NCBI GenBank assembly: GCA_027064425.1 | Contig: JAMOPO010000045.1 | Location: 1-8,404, forward strand | DNA from: Methanobacteriota archaeon | GTDB taxonomy: Archaea > JAADCQ01 > Methanopyri > Methanopyrales > Methanopyraceae | DNA length: 8,404 nt | Direction: 5' to 3' | Shown here: positions 4,932 to 8,404 of the stretch, piece by piece | Position numbering within the stretch: position 1 is the first letter of the stretch | Layout: each line of letters starts with the position of its first letter | Made by a program: the position numbers and the translations under genes | The notes under the pieces: generated by a model | The model's input: the letters and a program-made list of their open reading frames with translations, nothing else | Told to the model about the DNA's origin: nothing | The model's database searches: none

Positions 4932-6461
4932 GTGTGCCTGGAGTGCGAGCTCGTGACGCCGCTGGAGCGGTGCCCGGAGTGCGGCGGGGAGGCGCGTCCG
5001 GCCGGCGCGACGCCGCCGGCCGAGGTGCGGCCGGTTGGGGAGGAGTACCTCCGGTTCCTGCGGGAGGTGCTCGAGTCGGAGGGGCTGCCGCGGGGGCTGC
5101 TGTCCCGGCGGGAGCTGCTGCTGGTGAACCGGGCGCCGGAGCTGGACCTGATGGACGAGGTGATCGGGCCGGAGCCGATCGTGTCGGTGAGGTACGACCT
5201 CCGGGAGGGCGAGTGGACGGTCGTGTTGAAGGAGGAGGGGGCGCGGCGGCTGTACGAGCTGGGCGGCGCGTGCGTGGAGGTGGATCGGGGCGCGGCGGAG
5301 GCGGTGCGGGATGGGAAGAACCTGTTCGCGCCGGGCGTGGTGGCGGCGGATGACGTGGAGCCGGGCGACTGGGTGGTCATCGAGCACGGCGGGAGGCCGG
5401 TCGCGTTCGGGCGCGCGGTGATGTCGGGGGAGGAGATGGTCCGGCGGTCGCGGGGCATGGCCGTGCAGACGCGGGGGAGCGTGGAGGGTGAGCCGCGGCG
5501 GCTGAGCCGGGACTTCCGGCAGGTGGCGGAGGCGCACGAGGAGTACCTGGAGGAGCGGCTGGAGCGGAGCGTCGAGATCGCGCGGGAGCACGTGGACGGG
5601 CCGGCGTTCGTCTCCTTCTCTGGGGGCAAGGACAGCCTGGTCACGGCGGTGGTGGCGGCGGAGGCGGGCGTGGAGCGGGCGGTGTTCGTGGACACGGGGA
5701 TGGAGCTGCCGGAGACGCTGGAGGCGGTGAGGCGGGCGTCCAGCCTGGTCGACGTGGAGGAGCTGGAGTGCGGTGAGGACGTGTTCTATCGGGTCTCGGA
5801 GGCGCTGCTACCGCCCTCGAAGGACAACCGATGGTGCACGCTGGTGGGCAAGCTGGCCCCGCTGATGCGGTACGCGCGATCGGAGTTCGGGCGGCGGTTC
5901 TACACGCTGGTGGGAGTGCGGCGGTACGAGTCCGGGACGCGGGCGGAGCGGGGCCGGGTCTGGGAGAGTGACGCGGTCCCGGGCCAGGTGAACGTGGCCC
6001 CGATCTTCGACTGGTCGTCGCTGGACGTGTGGCTGTTCCTGCACGCGTGGGACCTGCCCTACAACGAGCTTTACGAGCACGGGTTCGACCGGATCGGGTG
6101 CTACATGTGCCCGGCGAGCAAGGTGGGCGACTTCGAGCTGGTGCGGCGCGTGCACGGGCGGCTGTGGCGGAGGTGGGAGGAGCTCCTGGAGTCGTACCGG
6201 CGGCGGCACGGCCTGCCGGAGGACTGGTTGAGGTACCACGTGTGGCGGTGGCTGCGACCGGAGGGTGAGATCCGTCGGGTGGCGAGCGAGGAGGCGCTGC
6301 GGTGGGGCGAGCGGGTCATGTCCCGGTGGCTGGATCGGAGGCCGCGGGAGGCGGCGCGGGAGTTCAAGTCGGAGGGCTGTCCGGGGTGCCCGTACTGCTC
6401 GGCCGCGGGCTCCGGGGAGTGCGTGGTGCTGAGGGAGACCCTGCGGAAGCTGGAGGGGTGA
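4932..6461 (+). CDS. PP-loop (PAPS-reductase family) protein with Zn ribbon and PUA domain
   Basis: This 509-residue multidomain protein resembles the archaeal group annotated as phosphoadenosine phosphosulfate reductase (COG0175). Counting from GTG 4932, a zinc-ribbon pair opens the protein (C2, C5, C14, C17). A PUA-like domain, an RNA-binding fold, covers about 112-182 (GKNLFAPGV, GDWVVIEHGGRPVAFGRA). The ATP-pyrophosphatase PP-loop is FVSFSGGKDS (226-235), followed by FVDTGMELPET (252-262), WCT with C302, and GVRRYES. C-terminal cysteines C390 and C393 (GCYMCPASK) plus C483, C486, C489 and C497 (CPGCPYC...C) could bind an Fe-S cluster or zinc. True assimilatory PAPS reductases lack Zn-ribbon and PUA domains, so an RNA-directed role such as tRNA thiolation is a reasonable inference, unproven. 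It follows argH by 13 nt and is probably co-transcribed; in-frame upstream starts (GTG 4911, TTG 4878) would overlap argH. Confidence 0.88.
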   Translation: MCLECELVTPLERCPECGGEARPAGATPPAEVRPVGEEYLRFLREVLESEGLPRGLLSRRELLLVNRAPELDLMDEVIGPEPIVSVRYDLREGEWTVVLKEEGARRLYELGGACVEVDRGAAEAVRDGKNLFAPGVVAADDVEPGDWVVIEHGGRPVAFGRAVMSGEEMVRRSRGMAVQTRGSVEGEPRRLSRDFRQVAEAHEEYLEERLERSVEIAREHVDGPAFVSFSGGKDSLVTAVVAAEAGVERAVFVDTGMELPETLEAVRRASSLVDVEELECGEDVFYRVSEALLPPSKDNRWCTLVGKLAPLMRYARSEFGRRFYTLVGVRRYESGTRAERGRVWESDAVPGQVNVAPIFDWSSLDVWLFLHAWDLPYNELYEHGFDRIGCYMCPASKVGDFELVRRVHGRLWRRWEELLESYRRRHGLPEDWLRYHVWRWLRPEGEIRRVASEEALRWGERVMSRWLDRRPREAAREFKSEGCPGCPYCSAAGSGECVVLRETLRKLEG

Positions 6462-6501
6462 GGGCTCCCCGGCCTGACCGTCCCGCCGGTGGGGCGCTCG
6501 A

Positions 6502-6510
6502 GGTAAAAGG
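6502..6510 (+). promoter_or_regulatory. Weak TATA-like element before the PLP gene
   Basis: GGTAAAAGG is the only A+T-rich box in the 81-nt gap between the PP-loop gene and the PLP gene. Its centre predicts initiation near 6532, about 11 nt before the ATG. Read-through from the argH unit is an equally good explanation for expression. Confidence 0.35.
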
Positions 6511-6542
6511 CTGGCCCCGCCTCGTCTGCAGGGCGAGCTCGG

Positions 6543-7535
6543 ATGGGCGTGCGGGAGGAGGCGCTTCGGGTCATCCGGCGGAGGATCGAGCGGGGTCAGC
6601 CGCTGTACGACTTTACCGGCCTGGCCTCGAGGGCGCGGGTTGAGGCGGCGCCGGACGAGGTGCGGACGTACCTGTCCGAGGCGCTGATTCTCCCGGAGGT
6701 TAAGGAGGCGTGCCGGGAGCACTTCGAGGCGCCGGAGTGCGACGTGGTCGTGGGCTCTCGGACGACGGGGCTCGTGATCGCGGCGGTGCTGGCGCTGGAG
6801 CCGGAGCGGGTGCTGCACGTGCTGCCGGAGGGTGGCGAGGCGCACCCGTGCGTGGAGCGCGGGTGCGAGCTGGTCGGGGCGGAGTACGTGGAGGTGGAGG
6901 GGCTGGAGGAGGATCCGGAAGAGTTCGACCTGGTCGTGGTGACGGGGTGTGACGTGAGCTGGCGGGTGATCGACGAGGAGGTGCTGGAGCGGGTGGGCGG
7001 GGCCGAGGTCCCGTCCCTGCTGGACGACGCTTCGGGTGATCGGGTCCGGCGGCTGCACGGGCAGCGGCCGGGGCCGGCGTACGGGTTCGACCTGGTGGTC
7101 ACGAGCTGTGACAAGCTGATGGAGGGGCCGCGGTGCGGGGTGCTGGTGGGCGAGCCGGAGCTGGTGGATCGGGTGCGGCGGGTCTGCGAGGAGCTAGGGT
7201 GGACGGTGGATGGCCCGACGCTGGCTGCGGTGCGGGCGGCGTTCGAGCGGTTCGATCTGGAGCGGCTGCGGGAGCGGTTGGACGGGATTGACGTGGTGGT
7301 GGAGGGCCTCTCGGGGGTCGTGGAGGTGGAGCGGACGGGTGCGGGCGTGGTGTTGGAGGTGGAGGACCCCGTGGAGGTGGGGATGGAGCTGCTCCGGGAG
7401 CACGGGATTATGACGATCCCGGTACTGGGCTACCCGGGCGTGAGCCGGGAGCTGAGGCTGAACCTGCTGACGGAGGACGCGGAGCGGTTCGGTTACGGGC
7501 GGTTGGTGGAGGTGCTCCGGGGGGTGCTGGGTTGA
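6543..7535 (+). CDS. SelA-like pyridoxal-phosphate protein, UPF0425/MJ0158 family
   Basis: This 330-residue fold-type I PLP enzyme belongs to the archaeal SelA-like group exemplified by MJ0158. Visible marks are an N-terminal helix (EEALRVIRRRIERGQPLYDFTGL), a cofactor-phosphate-binding-like turn VVVGSRTTGLVIAAVLAL (68-85), the PLP-ring aspartate region PSLLDDASGDRVR (157-169, D161/D162), and the Schiff-base lysine in VTSCDKLMEGPRCG (K191). The small C-terminal domain ends with IPVLGYPGVSRELRLNLL. Bacterial SelA makes selenocysteinyl-tRNA, but archaea use PSTK and SepSecS; as I recall, the M. jannaschii homologue did not show SelA activity, so the real substrate is unknown. The ATG at 6543 has no strong Shine-Dalgarno; a weak TATA-like box at 6502-6510 would give a short leader. 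The end overlaps the next gene by 4 nt (TTGA). Confidence 0.88.
   Translation: MGVREEALRVIRRRIERGQPLYDFTGLASRARVEAAPDEVRTYLSEALILPEVKEACREHFEAPECDVVVGSRTTGLVIAAVLALEPERVLHVLPEGGEAHPCVERGCELVGAEYVEVEGLEEDPEEFDLVVVTGCDVSWRVIDEEVLERVGGAEVPSLLDDASGDRVRRLHGQRPGPAYGFDLVVTSCDKLMEGPRCGVLVGEPELVDRVRRVCEELGWTVDGPTLAAVRAAFERFDLERLRERLDGIDVVVEGLSGVVEVERTGAGVVLEVEDPVEVGMELLREHGIMTIPVLGYPGVSRELRLNLLTEDAERFGYGRLVEVLRGVLG
7521..7526 (+). promoter_or_regulatory. Ribosome binding site of the small membrane protein
   Basis: GGGGTG inside the end of the PLP gene is 5 nt from TTG 7532. This supports that TTG, and therefore the overlapping TTGA stop/start arrangement, over the in-frame ATG at 7544. Confidence 0.55.
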
Positions 7536-7825
7536 CGGGGACGATGCTGGAGGAGTACGTGGGCGCGCCGATCGTGGAGCTGGCGATGGTGGCGGTGGCG
7601 GCCTACGTGGTCGCCCGGCACGGTCTGCCGGCACTGGTCCGGGGCGAGGGAGAGGTGGACAGGCGCTGGCTGGTGACGACGGGGCACGCGCTGGCGGTCG
7701 TGTGGGGGACGGTGGTGCTGGTCTGGGCGTTGGGGTTGACGACGCCGTTGACGGCGCGGCTGGCGCTGGTGTGCTCGCTGGTGGTGCTGGCGGTGGGGCT
7801 GTGCCCGCGGCGCCCCGGGGCGTAA
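7532..7825 (+). CDS. Small membrane protein of unknown function
   Basis: I do not recognise a family for this 97-residue protein. It has three likely transmembrane segments: about 12-34 (GAPIVELAMVAVAAYVVARH...), 47-69 (LVTTGHALAVVWGTVVLVWA...), and 73-91 (TARLALVCSLVVLAVGL). A charged loop (RGEGEVDRR, 37-45) separates the first two and a basic tail (CPRRPGA) follows the last. There is no cleavable-signal pattern and no catalytic motif. Its TTG start overlaps the stop of the PLP gene by 4 nt and has a ribosome binding site at 7521-7526, so the two are translationally coupled and probably made in proportion. The A+T-rich sequence at its TAA stop is also the predicted tfb promoter. Confidence 0.8.
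   Translation: MTGTMLEEYVGAPIVELAMVAVAAYVVARHGLPALVRGEGEVDRRWLVTTGHALAVVWGTVVLVWALGLTTPLTARLALVCSLVVLAVGLCPRRPGA
7811..7822 (+). repeat. GC palindrome at the end of the membrane protein gene
   Basis: CGCCCCGGGGCG is a perfect 12-bp palindrome ending at the last coding bases, followed at once by the A+T-rich TAATTTATTT. The arrangement resembles a short hairpin plus T-rich terminator sharing bases with the next promoter, though the loop would have to come from opened stem pairs. Confidence 0.45.
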
Positions 7826-7832
7826 TTTATTT
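7823..7832 (+). promoter_or_regulatory. TATA-like box of the TFB gene
   Basis: TAATTTATTT overlaps the TAA stop of the preceding gene. Its centre predicts initiation near 7853, leaving a leader of about 37 nt before TTG 7890. It is among the most A+T-rich tracts on the right side of the window. Confidence 0.55.
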
Positions 7833-7875
7833 GAATCCTTCCCCGAAAAGCCAACCGGCGCGTTTCCGGGGCGCA

Positions 7876-7883
7876 GGGGGTGA
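7876..7883 (+). promoter_or_regulatory. Ribosome binding site of the TFB gene
   Basis: GGGGGTGA is a strong match to the archaeal 16S tail. It is 6 nt from TTG 7890 and 9 nt from GTG 7893, so both adjacent codons are possible starts. Confidence 0.65.
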
Positions 7884-7889
7884 GTCCCG

Positions 7890-8404
7890 TTGGTGTATAC
7901 CGAGTCTGAGCACAACGTCTGTCCGAAGTGCGGTAGCACCAACCTGGAGCGGGACGAGAAGCACGGCGAGCTGATCTGCCGCGACTGCGGGACGGTCGTG
8001 GAGCAGCTGATTGACTACGGGCCCGAGTGGCGGGCCTTCAACGCGGACCAGCGGACGCAGCGGGAGCGTACGGGCGCGCCGATCTCGGAGCGGCACCCGC
8101 ACCGGCTGGGTGACACGGTCATTGACGATCGGGACACGCACGGTAAGCGGCTGGTGGACTGGCGGTTCAAGCGGCTGAAGCGGTGGGACCGGTGGATCTC
8201 GAACGATCCGGTGTCGCGGAACATCCGGTCGGCGGTGGAGCTGATCGAGCGGGTGTGCTCGCAGGCGAACATCCCGCGGTCGGTGGTGGACGAGGCGATC
8301 CGGATCTACCGGAAGGCGGTGGAGAAGGACCTGGTGCGGGGTCGGTCGATCGAGAACACGGCGGCGGCCGCGCTGTTCATGGCGTGCAAGAAGCGGAAGC
8401 ACCC
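7890..8404 (+). CDS. tfb: Transcription initiation factor IIB (TFB), 5' part, runs off the right edge
   Basis: TFB binds the TBP-TATA complex and the BRE and brings RNA polymerase to archaeal promoters. The 171 complete codons present cover an N-terminal zinc ribbon (C11, C14, C30, C33: CPKCGS, CRDCG), the B-finger/B-reader with the family hallmark GPEWRAF (44-50), RTGAP, and much of the first cyclin-like repeat (SAVELIERV through IENTAAAALFMACK). The linker after RTGAP (ISERHPHRLGDTVID) departs from the usual His-Asp-x-Gly-Leu pattern, and the end of the repeat reads FMACKKRKHP where YAACR is typical, so this TFB is somewhat diverged. It starts at TTG 7890 or GTG 7893 behind a strong ribbosome binding site, with its own promoter at 7823-7832. 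The second cyclin repeat lies beyond the window. Confidence 0.93.
   Translation, partial: MVYTESEHNVCPKCGSTNLERDEKHGELICRDCGTVVEQLIDYGPEWRAFNADQRTQRERTGAPISERHPHRLGDTVIDDRDTHGKRLVDWRFKRLKRWDRWISNDPVSRNIRSAVELIERVCSQANIPRSVVDEAIRIYRKAVEKDLVRGRSIENTAAAALFMACKKRKH

Noticed and set aside
4932-6461. Assimilatory PAPS reductase (cysH)
   Set aside because: The Zn-ribbon and PUA domains do not belong to cysH, so that symbol was not given.
6462-6500. Imperfect GC hairpin (CCCCGGC with GCCGGTGGGG) after the PP-loop gene as a terminator
   Set aside because: It needs a bulge and an 11-nt loop and has no T-run; in this base composition such pairs arise by chance.
3254-7114. Very long antisense reading frames, some over 400 residues (for example 3906-5591 minus)
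   Set aside because: High G+C removes stop codons opposite real genes; these are low-complexity Pro/Arg/His-rich shadows of argH, the PP-loop gene and the PLP gene, which have clear family motifs.
6543-7535. A true selenocysteine synthase (SelA)
   Set aside because: Archaea make selenocysteine through PSTK and SepSecS; this sequence fits the UPF0425/MJ0158 side branch, so naming it SelA would overstate function.
1-8404. CRISPR array, insertion sequence, prophage or defence system
   Set aside because: There are no regularly spaced repeats, transposase or integrase motifs, or terminal repeats. The genes are housekeeping or conserved archaeal families.

Overview
The window looks like chromosomal DNA of a hyperthermophilic methanogen of the Methanopyrus type. 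The evidence is very high G+C, TTG and GTG start codons, archaeal TATA boxes, an archaeal TFB gene, a very acidic methenyl-tetrahydromethanopterin cyclohydrolase (Mch) of the methanogenesis pathway, and a tRNA gene with C instead of T at position 8. That last trait is characteristic of Methanopyrus kandleri, which edits C8 to U8 in many tRNAs. The Mch residues differ in places from the M. kandleri sequence I remember, so this may be a related Methanopyrus strain; I could not check.

Left part, all on the minus strand (1-3240). A transglutaminase-like exported or membrane-anchored protein (about 2574-3236) ends in a hairpin/T-run terminator. The terminator's T-run doubles as the TATA box of the next operon: an uncharacterised acidic protein (1780-2517) overlapping mch (815-1783) by 4 nt. 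Then come tRNA-Val(UAC) with its own promoter and an encoded CCA (689-765), and the 5' part of 23S rRNA (1 to about 475). The 23S gene has a consensus TATA box (604-611) and a leader with very strong GC hairpins. No 16S gene lies upstream of it in the window, so 23S appears to be transcribed separately.

Right part, all on the plus strand (3294-8404). argH (argininosuccinate lyase, last step of arginine synthesis) is followed closely by a Zn-ribbon/PUA/PP-loop protein of the PAPS-reductase family. After an 81-nt gap comes a SelA-like PLP protein of the UPF0425/MJ0158 family, translationally coupled to a small three-helix membrane protein. The 5' part of a TFB gene runs off the right edge.

The two halves diverge from a roughly 120-bp region at 3237-3355, whose single near-palindromic TATA-like element (3294-3303) could serve both directions. 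The neighbourhood is housekeeping in character. I see no mobile element, CRISPR array or defence system. The most interesting points are the C8 tRNA gene, the unlinked 23S gene with its leader structures, the transglutaminase reading frame without a normal start codon, the terminator/promoter overlap, and the functionally open PP-loop and PLP genes beside argH.
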